Shown here: piece by piece, positions 26,201 to 37,160 of the stretch
Numbering within the stretch: position 1 is the stretch's first letter
Layout of the letters: every line of letters begins with the position of its first letter
Origin: Apoderus coryli
Lineage: Eukaryota > Arthropoda > Insecta > Coleoptera > Attelabidae
DNA length: 64,000 nucleotides
Assembly (NCBI GenBank): GCA_911728435.2
Contig: OU452201.1
Location: 14,880,001-14,944,000, forward strand
Direction: 5' to 3'
Position numbers and translations under genes: made by a program
Notes under the pieces: model-generated
What the model was told of the DNA's origin: nothing
What the model saw: only the letters and a program-made list of their open reading frames with translations
The model's database searches: none

Positions 26201-29200
26201 AATGTCCATTTGCCAAAAAGTATATAAGAACGCCAAACAGGACAATGTACACCAACAAATACAATATCAATGGTGGATCTGTATATACATGTATGGTATA
26301 TATAAAGATGGGCTCGTATAAACCGCTTACAATCAGTGTGTGCCAAAAAGCCATTTTACCTAAATGTCAATGTTACAATAAAATGGTAAATAAAATAACA
26401 CAAGAGGAAAAAAACTGGCATATCCTCGTATACTGTACACATCAAGCCATTTAGGAAAAAAATAACAAGCACCCTTGTCTGTGCAAAGCAAAGCTTTGTT
26501 CATTGTCAGATATCAAGATATAATTCCAGTTCCATTTTATTAATAAAGACTAAATACAAGTTATATATTACAGTTGAGGATTAGAATTGAAGAAGAACCA
26601 TTTTATAATAAAATAACGAATCTAGGACATTGCCGAAATATTGCAGACATGTATATCTCAAAATATTAACGTTGTCCATAAATTGGCAGCATAATAAGCT
26701 GAACAAAAATCAAAAGCAATGAATTATCACATAGAAACTATTAAAGAACCGTCATTGAAACTACGTCATTCTTTAATCGTCGCTGGTGCAATTGTATTAA
26801 AGGTACAGCTCGAGATATTATAGAGGGTTATTCACGCCATACCACACGGAATAGTGCGGCTAAACTATTTAATTTCCTCAAAGTTTTGCTCATAGGTTCG
26901 ATAAAAATGATTTATGGCTACATTTTAAAAATATTGTGAATCTAAACAAGGTGTCCCAAATGTAAGAAATGAACCATAATTTTAAATGGAATGGCCTGTA
27001 TATGAATACATTTTTAGATTCCCCGTTCAAAATAGCCCTAACTTTTGGGTTACATCGTCGCTATCACCAGCATTTCTGGAGAACTGCGGAATGAAATTTG
27101 TAAGAGTGAACACAGTTTTTTTGGAAATAAATTCGTACCGGCCATAGAGCAATCAAATGCAAGTTATATTTACCGAAATCGGTATATTATTAATTCAGGA
27201 TATACAAGTAAGTATCTCATTTCCCAGTGCACTAGCTGTCATTAATTCGTCATCTACGTTTTCTGTATAGACATAAATACCCCGGGTATCAAATATAGAA
27301 CACAAATAATATAATAAGCACAAAGCAAAACTACAATATTATGCATTGAAATGGAGAAAGGTTAGGGTTTTATATACTAATTAAATATAATAAAAACCAT
27401 AATACCTATATAGCTTTTTTGTTTGGTGGGCCGCAAAAAAATCTTTCTTAAAGTTTGTTGTTTTATTTTTCTGTAGATTTTCTTTTTATATCAAAAGAAA
27501 AATAAGGGGTACCCTTATTAGCATTTAAGCAAACGAGATCCCCCGCTGTCGTCTGTGACAGGATAAAGAAAGCAAAAGGGGGCAATTATTTTTTACATAC
27601 ATAAGAATTGTGTCCATGTCGGCGATTTAATGGTACAGAGGCGGTACCCGAACTTTTATTGTTATACAGACATTTGCATAAAACTGCTATTTTGTCTTTT
27701 AATAAATTGATCTCTAGTAAATGACCCAAGTCGGTTGTAAGGCAATCTGGTAAATGTCACAAGATTTGGTACCATTAATAATTTTGCATTATACCTGTAA
27801 GCATCATTATTTATTTTATTATATTATATATATAAAAAATACACCTCGACATTTTAATTTTTATGAACAAAGTTCTTCTAAAATGCTTTACAAGAAACAA
27901 CAACAATGATAAGAACAAAAAGTCTAAACCTCAATACTAAAATTAATAAAAGTACGTCTTACATGATATTACTATTTTCAAAATTACAGGTTTCTTGTGA
28001 ATATTGTTTTCATTTATACAGAATAAAATTTTATTAGGATAAACAGAGTTAAAGAAAAACAAATTAATTATTTTTTAAAATCTTCTTAGGGAACACATTA
28101 TTATAGTTTCTGTTAGTTTCTCTACAGAACATTGAAAAATTGAGGTCTAAATATAACCCGCAAATCCCGTGACATAGATTTTATAAGATAAAATAAATAA
28201 CACTCATATATTAAAAATCAAGTCGTATTGAATTGACAATGGCAGCATTTAAAGTCCTCGTTGAAAAAATCAGAGTTTTTTTAATAATTCTATGTGCATA
28301 TGATGTTTAAAAATTTATTAACGTGATATCGAAGTCTCAACAAAAAAATTTATTTGGAATTAAATCCTCCTATCCTCTTCCTCCTATCGTCGTTATAACT
28401 TTTGACAAACACAATCTTTTAGTCCTACATCATGATGGTAAAATTAATGCTATACCATAATTTATAACTCAAAATTATCGTTTGACAGACAATTTTAGCG
28501 GATGTATTGAAACGTAGAAGATATTGATATTATTAAAAATTTGTGTTACAAAAAAATAATATTAAAATCAGTTTGATATAAAAACCATTTACAAAAATGA
28601 TCAACATAAAAAGAAAAATAAAATAAATAAATTTGCATATCAGTCAGAATTAAAACATATATATTCTCTTCTACCGCAAATTATAAGTGTGTAAATTATA
28701 CCTATATAGATACCTATCGACGATATTGTGATTCTCACCTAAATGTTGGGATACCTTTTTTTCTTGATTAATGACTTCATATATTCGTCCGTTTAATTGT
28801 TTAATAATTTTTTTTGTTATATATTTGTATAATATTTAAGTTATCAACTTTTGCACGATACATCACTCTTAGTGTTGTCGCAATTTAATGGCAAAACATT
28901 AAGGTTATTTAAGTGATATTTAAATATATTATAAATTATTATATGCTCACCTTATTATTGACAGATACATTATAACTGTTCAGCTAAAATATTTTGTTAT
29001 CACAAAAAAGTGTCACAAATACCGATTAGAGAGCGTCAAATTCCCTTTACCAGGTAGCATTTACTTCGCAAAACGCATATGCAGATATGTGAACTTTTGA
29101 TATTTCATCCCTCGTACGTTTTAATGAAACTGTTTTCTACTAGATTTTAGCCTATGAAAATTAAATCGTTGGGATTGAACTGATTTAGGTCTTTGTACTT

Positions 29201-32200
29201 TTTATTAGCTCATATCGCAAGAATTTCTGTTTCATTGTGAAAATATATATAGTACTATACAACAAAATTCTTACCATTATCCACTACAGTAGCCCTAACA
29301 TTGCCAACCACAGTATCCTTTTTTACATTTTCGCTCACGGTGTACATGTATCGAGTATGTTCGAAGATTGGTGGGCGCTGAGCGGAATCAATGACGCTAA
29401 TGAACACCTGAGCATCATGCAATGATTTTAAATCTCCACCATCCACAGCGCTGATGTTTAGCCGATGTGACGGTTGATTCCGTGTGGATAGTAGACTTGG
29501 TCTCGAGACGAATATTTCACCAGTATTTCTATATAATATACAAATTTAAATAGCTATGAGATATTTTTGTCACATAATAAAAATGTTAAACGACATAATT
29601 TTGCTTTTTTATGCATTTTTCTTACCTGTCGATTCTAAAAAGACCAGCATCGTTTCCCGCCACGATCTTATAAGTAACTGTACCAAATTTACCGGAATCA
29701 GCATCTGTTGCTGATATAACGACTACTGGCGCAGTCGCTGATGAGGATAAGCCACCTTCGCGTAATGAAACATGATATTCTGGTGGATAGAATATTGGTC
29801 TGTTGTCATTTACATCAGTAACTTGTATTTTAACCATTGCGGTTGTGCTAAGACCACCTGGAATTAAGATATTAAAAACTGATTAACTGCCATATTGCTT
29901 ATACAATTTTAGGTCATAATAGAACTAAAACCTGAATTTAATATAATAGTAATAGCAAAATAAAAAACATTTTGAATTTTTAAACATCAATCTTTTAAAA
30001 CTTTTTTGCTGCAAATGATGGTATAAATTCAGAGACCGGAGAGACTAATCTTAAATATAATAAAAATAAAATATTTTTTAGGCAAGTTTTTATTCTTCAA
30101 TACAATCATGAAGGATCTGCCGAGACAACTCTCATTAGTAAAAAAAGCATATTGTTATATGTTCTGTAAACGCTTGTAACGCATTTTTGCAGCAGTTATA
30201 GTAATATGGTCGAATAATCTCGTCATTAAACGGAAAAAGGAAAATTTCAGAAAGAAACTGATTGAAAGAATTGATGTACATATTATGTTTTTCAGTGGTG
30301 TAGATCTTGTTTCAAAACAGGACACCTTTTAGGCATATTTTCTATATTTCTAACCCCCTAGCGGGTGACAATTACACCCCTAAAATTTCTAATGAAGAGT
30401 CGGGTCAAATTAGATATAATTTGGAGGGCACAAAATTATATAATATATATAAAATATGTTTAGAACCCTTGGACAAAGATTGTAAACCACCAAAACAGAC
30501 ATATTTTTGAACTCTTTTCATGCCAAATAATAGTGACTGTACTTTATCATACTACTTATATTCATAAAATATTCTTTGGTAGCGAAAATTCTCTAATATA
30601 AATCTACAATTTTAGATAAACATTATATTACTGGAAAACAACGCTCATGAACATATTTTATTCCACAGAAGCTTCTCTTCTGTGTTTGAGATAACTTTTG
30701 CACGAACTAACGTGATTTATGGATGACATTAACAAAAACATCTGCATCTTCAACATTTTTTATATAGTTGCTGTAGAGATAATCTTAAATAATTTCAGTA
30801 ATTTTTTTTCTGTATATGGCTTATTCCTTACTTCTAATAATAAATAGTTGATTAAAAATCGGCGTACCAATTGCATTCGGGCTTAAAGGGATTGGGAATA
30901 GGTATATTATGATGCTTTAGAACTTCCTTCTGTAGTAAAACCTTAATTATTAGTTTAATTGGTTTTTGTCTATCTAAATCCCTATGAATACTTTTGTGAC
31001 GAATTAATTAAGAAGTTGAAACACTTCATTCAGTGTACAGGTTGTTGCAAAAAGATGAAAGCCAGTATGAAAGCGAATACGTGTCTTAAAAATATTGCGG
31101 GACTTATGCAAACCGAGATAAAGTGTGGCAAACTTATGTTTTTTACATTTCACATATTTACACCGAACTTGAGACGAAGGCGGGCTTTTTGATTCGATGA
31201 TTTTGTCTCAGTTTGGCATTTGGCTATCGATTTTCTGTTTTTGAATCGCCCTAACTTTTCATTGTCAATTTTAGTAAAAAAATATTTATACACATGCTAT
31301 CTACATAGATTACGAAAAGTTTCTAGGAGTAACTGTTACCGAGATATTGGTATTCAATTTACAAATAAACAATGAAGTATAAGCAAATGATGCAGTATCG
31401 GATTGGTGCTAAAACTAAAGATAGTATGACCTTGTGGCAGGAACATGTTGCATTATGCCACTAAGATCAAAGAACATAGAATATGTCACAGAGAACGTCT
31501 CCACTGGTTCTGTTAAAAAATTAAAACTATTTTGCTAAATATTCAATGTATCTGGGGCTGAAACTGTATAGATACTTTTCAGACTGGGAGCATATCGAAT
31601 GAATCAGGCTAAGAAAACCCGCGAAATTGCCACACTCGAACAAGATAATAAAAATTTGTGAAATCGTTTAGTGGTTGAGTTTTGATCATTATTTGCTCTG
31701 TTTTTCAAATCAAATAATGTTTAATTTAACAATAGATATTTTAATTTCGTTTAGGTAATAGAAATGTCTTAAGATCACAAAGAACTCAGGGTTTTATATC
31801 AAATATTTGTATATATTTCGAAATATTATCTTTATAGTTAACAATATGTATATCTAATAAAATATTATGTATTATACACATAATATATTTTGTAGTATAA
31901 AAGCTAAAGTTAGAGGAGCCAAGAGAAGAGGCGCTGAATAACTTAGTATACAATACTCACGATTTTCGTGAGAATTCCATGTATATAGAAAAAGAATGAC
32001 ATCGTGATGGTGGTTTTGCCATAGACTTCTTTACACATCATAAATACTTAATGGAATTATATAGATGTAACTTATCAAAAATGTACCTAAGTATATGCTT
32101 ATTTTAGTTTTATGGAGACAATGGCGTAGAAAGATACATTATACCTAGCAAATATTATTTATTATGCCAAAATTGAATTATTTCAAGTCAGCGTCGTATT

Positions 32201-35093
32201 GTGCAAAAATTAGTAGGCGCCCACGTCATGTAAATAATAGTTTACGTATATAGGCAAACTGAAACAAAAATCAGAGTATTCCCTATGTGAGCTTGAAGAG
32301 ATTGGAGAACTCTAACGAAATCCAATGAATGGATAAACTCCATCACTATGAAACCTAAAGAACGTAGCGGGCAGGATTCGTACAATTTATATTTATCATA
32401 TAGGATTCCATACAAAACATCCATTCTCCATCCGAAATCTTCTGATGTACATTCGCTCAATCTTAGACTTACAGGGCCTATACTATAACCTTCGCTACAT
32501 CAATCCAATCCAGTATTTTTATGACATCTGTCACGTTACATAATGTTCTATATAACGCAAATCCAGGAACATTATAAACGCTAAATTTGGGGGTTTTCAA
32601 AAACTCCTATAGATAAATGTTCAACAACAGAGCCTTGATCTTACACTTTTGATATATTTTAACGATTTCACTCATATTTAATATATCTACAAACCTAAGA
32701 TTACTGTATTATGATTGTTTAACGGATTTTAGTCTGGCGGTCAATATTATTTATTCCTAGCCAAAATTAATTAACAATTTTTTTTATCCATTTTGTGATC
32801 ATTGAAAGAAGTTTTTTTTCTGATTGCGAATAAACTGTGTATTAATATTATTTAGATTTAGTATTTATTTTTGAATATTTATGAATTACGCAAAACAAAG
32901 CTGAGAGATAGAAACCTGAAATCTCATATCATCAACAAATTTAAGTTGGTTATCATCTCTAAATCTTTAATTTGTCCATAAAGATCAATCTGTTATTGCA
33001 TATGAAAGTTAGAGGCTCTAATTGACATGCATAAGAAAAGTTGTGTGTTAGAAGAAGAAGTTGAACAACTGCTTTACATGTAAAAGGTTTACTCAACAAA
33101 AGATCTGGTTTTGCCACTGACATCGGCACTGCAAAACTTTCTGGTAAAAATTAATGTATATGTATATATTAAAACCATGTACCTACTAGCTGAAGATTTT
33201 ATCAAACTACCCAGTAAACATTAACTTAAGTACGAAAATCGAGCTTCGTAAACCAAAGATAGTGTACAATTTGACATGTAATTAGACGTAAAGAATTTTA
33301 ATTCCCTTATGTGCAGTGATTGGTGAATAGTCATTATTACGTCACTAACCACAACACTAATTACCGTCTTTATTATGCTAAATATCTGAAAAGTTATTTT
33401 AAATAAAATGCATTATTGAGCAAATTATAGGTGTAATTAAATAATAGTTATATAAGAGAGATTTTCTGTGTTTTGTGCATTTAAGGAAGTAGTAAGTATT
33501 CAAATGTTTCTCACTAGCACAGACAGCATAAATATACATTGAGAAATTTAATTTTTTAGATAAAGTATAAAAAACAAAATAACCGGTTTTCAAACTAGCC
33601 GCATAACTTCTACAGGAGGTATTATGGGAATTTCTGTCAATTATTCATCTATTTTTTTCTTTTAATTAAAGGACGTAGAATAATTTTTGTTTATTAAAAT
33701 CGATAATTTTATTTTTGCTGTGTGTTCCATGAAAATCAAACTGATAGCAAAAAAATTTTAAAAGTCAGTTCATAAATGAATGAGAGGTTTATTAAAGTTA
33801 GCTTAATGAAATGCACATAATGAATGACAAAATTCTGATGTGATATAGGTCACATTAATAATGATTAAAACTTTTTCCTAATTATTTGACATTAAATAGG
33901 ATCGAAGGTAAAACCTAAAAGCACAAAAAATGTAGATATAATAATAACTTAGGGGTAACCTCAAAAATATGTACCAAAAATTAACTACATATAATTATTT
34001 TTCCAGCATATATAGTGATGTTTAAAAGTGTGCTAAATCTACCACTTCTAACCAATCATTTCAACTAATCGTTTTCTAATTTTTTATTAAATTCTTAATT
34101 GCACAAAAAAGGTTTGAGAATTAATTGTGAAACTATTAAATAGATAATAATTTTATTAAAGGTTGAGTATAACAACGAATTGATTGAAGAAATCTTTCGT
34201 CAAGAAAATACTAGTTTCAATCACTTCCCGAACGGTGGACGATTGCTTATGAAAGTGCGAATGCTTGTTTGACTGAATTATATACTACCTTCTTTTAGCT
34301 TTGGAATTTTACCATAATATTATGAAATTATTTGCGGGTATTATTGATTTAATGTTCGAATAAGCCATTTTAAAACCTAAATATATGAAAAAATCTTTTG
34401 AAACTCCGTTCGTGTAATTTTACGATTTGGATAACGGTATTGTGAAGTGCATTTTAAGAAAATTCCACAAAGCGATGCTCAAAAGTATTTTTACTATTGC
34501 TATTATCTCGTTTCCGATTTCCATTCTTCTCCGAGTGCTTAAATAGCTTTGTATCTAGAATTTATATCTAGTTGTAATAATTGTATACGTATTCTTCTTA
34601 AAATAACACATAATAACCATGGAATTGTCTTAATAAAATTTTGATATTACAGTGCTGTATTAAATACGTTTTGTAGTTAAAATAATATTTTTATCGATTT
34701 TAATTTACTCCTATTTCGGCGGTTTATACACAATAATATAATTAAAGATATAGAAAATATTGTGTCCAGCTCAAAAAAGTTTTAAGTTTTGATAACAGTG
34801 TAATTGAATAACTTCGAGTTTATGTTTGAGTTCACAGCTCCTATATTATATACCGGCTTAAGTTCGTATTCTTAAAACTAGAATTAAAGATATGATATTT
34901 TTAGTTTTTTACCTCTATCTGTTGCAATCACTGGAAATTCAAACACATTCCTGTTCTCATAATCCAAAGCATAGCTGATACAAATTTCGCCACTTTCTGG
35001 TCGAACACTGAACTCTTTTAGTTTTCGGAATCCTTCACCCAGTGAATATTTAACGACAGCGTTAATCCCACAGTCTGGATCTGATGCTGAGAC
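4678..35093 (-). CDS. ds: dachsous, giant protocadherin (12 exons, 5' partial)
   Basis: This is the gene-level entry for the joined coding exons 34913-35093, 29626-29857, 29275-29528, 22539-22717, 21948-22364, 21354-21792, 11081-12643, 9986-10703, 8875-9683, 8033-8653, 5437-7820 and 4678-5256. All junctions are GT-AG and the codon phases match. The sum is 8376 nt (2791 residues plus stop). About 22 extracellular cadherin repeats with DxNDNxP linkers are followed by a transmembrane helix (about residues 2333-2357), the basic stop RNKRNRK and a tail of about 430 residues. Two tail blocks, EEIRMINEGPLQRDSGIH and NWDYLLDWGPQYQPLAHVF, identify Dachsous rather than Fat or a classical cadherin. In insects Ds is the ligand of Fat, is modified by Four-jointed in the Golgi, and acts at the plasma membrane in planar polarity and Hippo signalling. 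Drosophila Ds has 27 repeats, so the signal peptide and about five to six repeats are missing upstream. Identity is near certain; single boundaries could be off by a few bases. Confidence 0.95.
5437..7820 (-). CDS. ds: ds exon w11 (last cadherin repeats, transmembrane helix, proximal tail)
   Basis: This 2384-nt exon encodes about residues 1805-2599. It holds the last four to five cadherin repeats. The first linker is replaced by a Cys/Asn-containing stretch (SLCAKSNGGITNNQ). DSNDNAPIF and DVNDNIPMF follow, then the degenerate ESKDEFHPQF before the membrane-proximal repeat. The transmembrane helix (LALGLILSLLFLILAFGAG) lies near 6175-6236 and is followed by RNKRNRK. The proximal tail carries an acidic GDDGEDEE run, the conserved INEGPLQRDSGIH and YLARLGIVNN blocks, and the SLHMFDEESGNENDMTL block. 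The donor is GAG|GTTGGT in phase 0; a stronger-looking GTATAA lies 4 nt downstream but breaks the frame. The acceptor is GTTTCAG. Confidence 0.94.
8033..8653 (-). CDS. ds: ds exon w10 (cadherin repeats)
   Basis: This 621-nt exon encodes about residues 1598-1804, from NTKGAFVLQMVAIDADEQ to FYETSIP. It has two canonical linkers, DVNDNQPTF and DVNDNSPVF, and the full repeat between them (ENVDVGSVLTTV, MLDYEYQREY). The acceptor is TTTGCAG and the donor GTAAGC, after the first base of an Asp codon. Confidence 0.94.
8875..9683 (-). CDS. ds: ds exon w9 (cadherin repeats)
   Basis: This 809-nt exon encodes about residues 1328-1597, from LFDREQQSVYEF to QYTASVWEG. Linkers are DVNDNKPIF, a degenerate DVPEDTPKL, and DENDNAPKF. 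The acceptor is TATTTTTAG and the donor GTACGT, after one base of a Gly codon. Confidence 0.94.
9986..10703 (-). CDS. ds: ds exon w8 (cadherin repeats)
   Basis: This 718-nt exon encodes about residues 1089-1327. It opens NANVSFIIPPDVTDG and ends TGVITTTG. Linkers are DNNDHPPEF (Asp-to-His change in the last ligand) and DQNDNDPKF. Repeat motifs include LDREVRDEY, KDLDIGDNGKISY and LDREANPRY. The acceptor is ATTTTCAG and the donor GTAAGTG, which follows two bases of a Gly codon. Confidence 0.94.
11081..12643 (-). CDS. ds: ds exon w7 (about five cadherin repeats)
   Basis: This 1563-nt exon encodes about residues 568-1088. It begins GEIHTKEPLDREV and carries the linkers DVNDNSPEI, DLNDNRPTF, DVNDNSPKW and DYNDNAPKF, then a degenerate one, ESSENQPKF. 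One repeat has an acidic loop, NSDDDDSMNEINSNN, longer than the normal loop. The acceptor is TTTCTAG and the donor GTAAGT. The last base is the first of an Asn codon completed by exon w8. Confidence 0.94.
12644..21353 (-). other. ds intron, 8.7 kb
   Basis: The intron lies between exon w6 (donor GTAAGA) and exon w7 (acceptor TTTCTAG). It holds the higher-order tandem array at 17440-18345, a GC-rich pocket near 16345-16560 and a smaller one near 13150-13205. A CAGGGTGGGC repeat edge lies near 14457 and a TACAGGATGTT edge near 20337. A short plus-strand stretch around 15945-16150 reads like a decayed element ORF (TLTNKDKDHLLLA) but I cannot assign it. The rest is AT-rich with no cadherin coding. 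Confidence 0.85.
17440..18345. repeat. 46-bp tandem array with 184-bp higher-order unit
   Basis: About 19-20 monomers of 46 bp share the core CCTAATTTTATC...TTGATAGTTAAGTTCAATG. Four monomer types alternate in fixed order: A has TATTGAGAG, B has GTGCAATG, C has CATTGTAAC, D has TCCAATATT. A-type monomers start at 17473, 17657, 17841 and 18025, exactly 184 bp apart each time. Successive 184-bp units differ at only a few positions, while neighbouring monomer types differ much more. The pattern breaks down after about 18070, with irregular monomers at the right edge. It lies wholly inside a ds intron. Confidence 0.92.
21354..21792 (-). CDS. ds: ds exon w6 (cadherin repeats)
   Basis: This 439-nt exon encodes about residues 422-567. 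It starts ILQFTAVDADTGNN after a TTTCAG acceptor and contains one full repeat, the linker DVNDNDPVF, and part of the next repeat up to SSFQINAVTG. The donor is GTAAGA. The final single G pairs with GT of the next exon. The 8.7-kb intron with the satellite array follows. Confidence 0.93.
21948..22364 (-). CDS. ds: ds exon w5 (cadherin repeats)
   Basis: This 417-nt phase 0/0 exon encodes about residues 283-421. Two canonical linkers (DVNDNAPEF and DVNDNAPVF) bracket one complete repeat with the motifs NDRDSGKN, HLDYE and ATDSGSPP. The acceptor is TGTGACAG and the donor GTAAAA. Only the 3' half has an in-frame ATG; the 5' half was recovered by reading upstream to the splice acceptor. Confidence 0.93.
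22539..22717 (-). CDS. ds: ds exon w4 (cadherin repeat)
   Basis: This 179-nt exon encodes about residues 223-282. It holds the second half of a cadherin repeat (GRNNVRYSIYSGDPDGLF, GAVRVASNLDHE) and ends in GHTQ at a phase-0 donor GTATTT. The acceptor is CTTTCAG. It lies at the 5' end of a three-exon cluster and is separated from exon w3 by a 6.6-kb intron. Confidence 0.92.
22718..29274 (-). other. ds intron, 6.6 kb
   Basis: The intron lies between exons w3 and w4. No cadherin coding was found in it. It contains a minus-strand retroelement-like 3' end near 25115-25160 (AAATAAATATTTTATTTGATT read on the minus strand in two parts, with TTTGA repeats) and the CAGGG-family repeat copy at 26826-27043. 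The remainder is AT-rich and unremarkable. Confidence 0.8.
26826..27043 (+). repeat. copy of the CAGGG-bounded repeat, end segment
   Basis: This stretch (GGTTATTCACGCCATAC through CCCCGTTCAAAATAGCC) matches the reverse complement of about 41185-41390 at the right edge of the DUF4817 element, at high identity by eye. The internal junction AAGGTGTCCCAAAT corresponds to CAGGGTGTCCCAAAT there. It is a solo end fragment with no transposase sequence nearby. Confidence 0.75.
29275..29528 (-). CDS. ds: ds exon w3 (cadherin repeat, non-canonical linker)
   Basis: This 254-nt exon encodes about residues 138-222. It starts within RNTGEIFVSRPSLLS and ends in VGNVRATVVDNG. The linker between its two repeats reads VIDSAQRPPIF instead of xxDVNDNxPxF, so the DxNDN calcium ligands are absent at this junction. 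The acceptor follows TTATATAG and the donor is GTAAGA. The final single G joins GC of the next exon to make Gly. Confidence 0.9.
29626..29857 (-). CDS. ds: ds exon w2 (cadherin repeat)
   Basis: This 232-nt exon encodes about residues 61-137. It opens inside GGLSTTAMVKIQV, carries the calcium-binding linker DVNDNRPIF, then most of a second repeat (ISATDADSGKFGTVTYKI, NDAGLFRID). The acceptor is AATTCCAG and the donor GTAAGA. The exon ends two bases into an Arg codon that the next exon completes. An insert-like stretch, REGGLSSSATAPVVV, sits where many repeats have a short ENxxxGTxV strand. Confidence 0.92.
29858..34912 (-). other. ds intron, 5.1 kb
   Basis: The intron lies between exons w1 and w2. 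I see no coding exon, RNA gene or clear structured repeat; short open frames in it lack any recognisable motif. Confidence 0.7.
34913..35093 (-). CDS. ds: ds exon w1 (most 5' exon in window)
   Basis: This 181-nt exon starts in phase 0 after a TTTTCTAG acceptor and ends one base into a Gly codon before a GTAAAA donor. It encodes part of one cadherin repeat, from VSASDPDCGIN through the SGEICISYALDYE strand to EFPVIATDRG, covering residues 1-60 of the partial protein. These are the usual A/SxDxDxGxN and LDYExxxxF cadherin signatures. The next exon resumes with GLSTTAMVKIQVTDVNDN, which completes the repeat. There is no start codon. The preceding exon must end in phase 0 and is not in the window. 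By comparison with the 27-repeat fly protein this is probably around repeat 6; that number is inference. Confidence 0.9.
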
Positions 35094-35279
35094 CTAGAAA
35101 ACAGAAAAAATACGTATTACCAATATGTCTTTAGTCGCTGGATTATCATATTTTCATTTAATAAATGAGGACAGAATTGAGTTCTAGATGGTAGTGTTGA
35201 AAAATGCTATGCTATAGTTAATGAATTATTGCAAAAATATACAGTATCGTATCTCACTATTGTTTGTTTGAAGTGTTTG

Positions 35280-35805
35280 AAAAAGACGCGGCAATATCAA
35301 AGGGGGCGATATGTCCGTTCATTTTATGAAAAAGTTCCCATAAACATACGTCTGGAAATCCATTGTTTCCAAGATACAAGGTTAAATTTTTACCGATTTG
35401 TATAAAATTTGGCAGCATCGTTGCTAGAACTAGGGAGCTTATATGACCCTAACTAGATCAAAATTATTAAGTCCAGTGGCATTAGAGGACTAACTTAATA
35501 AAAATTTACAATTTGACAACAAAAATGTACGCCACTGACTGTAATTTAATTTGGATACTATTTTAAGATAAAGCAACTAAAACTACAACTTTTTTATCTC
35601 TTGTATTTTTTCCATAATATGTTGCATCGTTTACGAGATAAAAATGTAAAAACATATTTTCAACATACCAAGAATATTTGCGAATAATTCAACTAAAAAT
35701 AACATTAACATTTCGATGCAAGATAAATATAAATAAATAATAAATAAAATTAACATTAATACCTAATACAAGAAATTACCCCCTTAAATATTGCCGCGTC
35801 TTTTT
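35280..35805. mobile_element. MITE-like element with about 28-bp terminal inverted repeats
   Basis: The left end AAAAAGACGCGGCAATAT followed by CAAAGGGGG is mirrored at the right by CCCCCTTAAATATTGCCG then CGTCTTTTT. The arms match over about 26 of 28 positions around roughly 470 bp of non-coding AT-rich DNA. No ORF of note is inside. It is a non-autonomous DNA element; superfamily not determined. Confidence 0.6.
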
Positions 35806-36789
35806 GTATATTTATGGGAAAATTTTCATTCGTTTTTCTTTCAAACTTTTATTAAAAATTGCTCCAGAAGTAGCACTGGATAACAAAATTAGAAAATCAT
35901 TGTTGAGAAGGTAAAATTAATTCATGAGCTAAATGAAGAATATCCAGATCGTGGAATTGAGTTTTGTAAATTTTAGTGAATTGGGCAAATAATATCTAAT
36001 GATCCAATTTTCATTTGCAAATTAGTTTTTTTCCAAAGAGTCGACATTTTGTCTGAATAGTGTGGTGAAGAGGCAAATCGGTGGCTAAAGGTGTGCCACA
36101 AATCCAAATTGCGCTATTGATGCTCACAAGCAGTAGCCCCAGTCTATCAATGTTTGACTCGCTATTGTGATTAAATCAACGCGTCATTTGAATACCACTG
36201 TATATTATGCTATTATAGATAAATTGCACATTTACAGTTGGAAATAAATAGAATTATTTCTTTTCTTCTTTTTGCAGCTTTTGACATTACTGCAGATTAA
36301 AATGTAGTGCTTTCCTTGCAAAACTGTTAAATAGTTGCGTAGGCGTTTTTATTTTCATACTAAGTATGGGTTGAGATAGGTACTACCGATACTCGTAACA
36401 TGCAGAAGATCTAACAATGGCTGTGGAAAAACGACAAATTCGACAAATTCGACAAATTCTATAAAGTTAAGGTACAAATTTTGTGTATTTTTAGTATAAT
36501 AATTTTTTTGATACCACAAATAACGCTCCGACCACTTGAGTAAATAATCTGTGATGTAGTGGGTATTAACAAGTTATTTTTCATCTGTCAATTTATGGAG
36601 AATGCAATATAATCGTGAAAGATATTTTGATATGTAGGTATTCTGCAAGTCACATCGTTCAATCATGTATCGTTCAGCAGAAATGTTTTCACCAGTAACT
36701 GTAGAAGTTGGACTTTCTTATCGAAGTTCAACATTCAGAGAGAGTGATTCAATTTGAAATTCATTATTAGACCATATACACTTTACACA

Positions 36790-37160
36790 AGGAAGCTCCG
36801 GCTTAATCTCACTTTCCTTCGACGAAAACAATTATATCATATGAGACCGAGGCGAAATATCTAGTATTAATCCTTGACAAAACGCTTAACTGGAATTCTC
36901 ATCTAGAAAGGGATCTAAAAAAAGGAAGGCTGTACGTATGGGCATGTCGACCAATCTGTGGTAAGTCCTGAGGAATGAAACCCAAACAAATTTACTGCTT
37001 CAATTGCCAAAGTCTATAAATTTAGTAAGATTGACTTGCCAATGTACAAATCTGTTGACTGAATGGCTAATAAAGCATTATTAATTCCTAGCAGAGATCA
37101 ATCAGGGAGTTGTTGGGTATGCTCACCTCCAAAATGTTAATACCAGATCAGTTTTAAAGA
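36790..37160 (+). pseudogene. relic of an I/R1-like non-LTR retroelement (RT end)
   Basis: Plus-strand reading near 36843-36990 gives ETEAKYLVLILDKTLNWNSH, then LKKGRLYVWACRPICGK and MKPKQIY. This is the conserved tail of the reverse transcriptase of I/Jockey/R1-type elements (YLGVxLDxKLxWxxH...WGLxPxxxxW). A stop and frame changes follow. Near 37098 the DNA jumps to sequence resembling GCCAGGGAGTTGTTGGGTAT in the other two relics, suggesting an internal deletion joining the RT to the RNase H end. Confidence 0.7.

Noticed and set aside
26112..26354. 80-codon hydrophobic minus-strand frame
   Set aside because: No motif or homologue recognised, overlaps another open frame on the opposite strand, and hydrophobicity is expected from AT-rich DNA.
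4678..35093. Alternative identity as Fat or another giant cadherin
   Set aside because: No EGF or laminin G domains lie between the last cadherin repeat and the membrane, and the tail has Dachsous-specific blocks.
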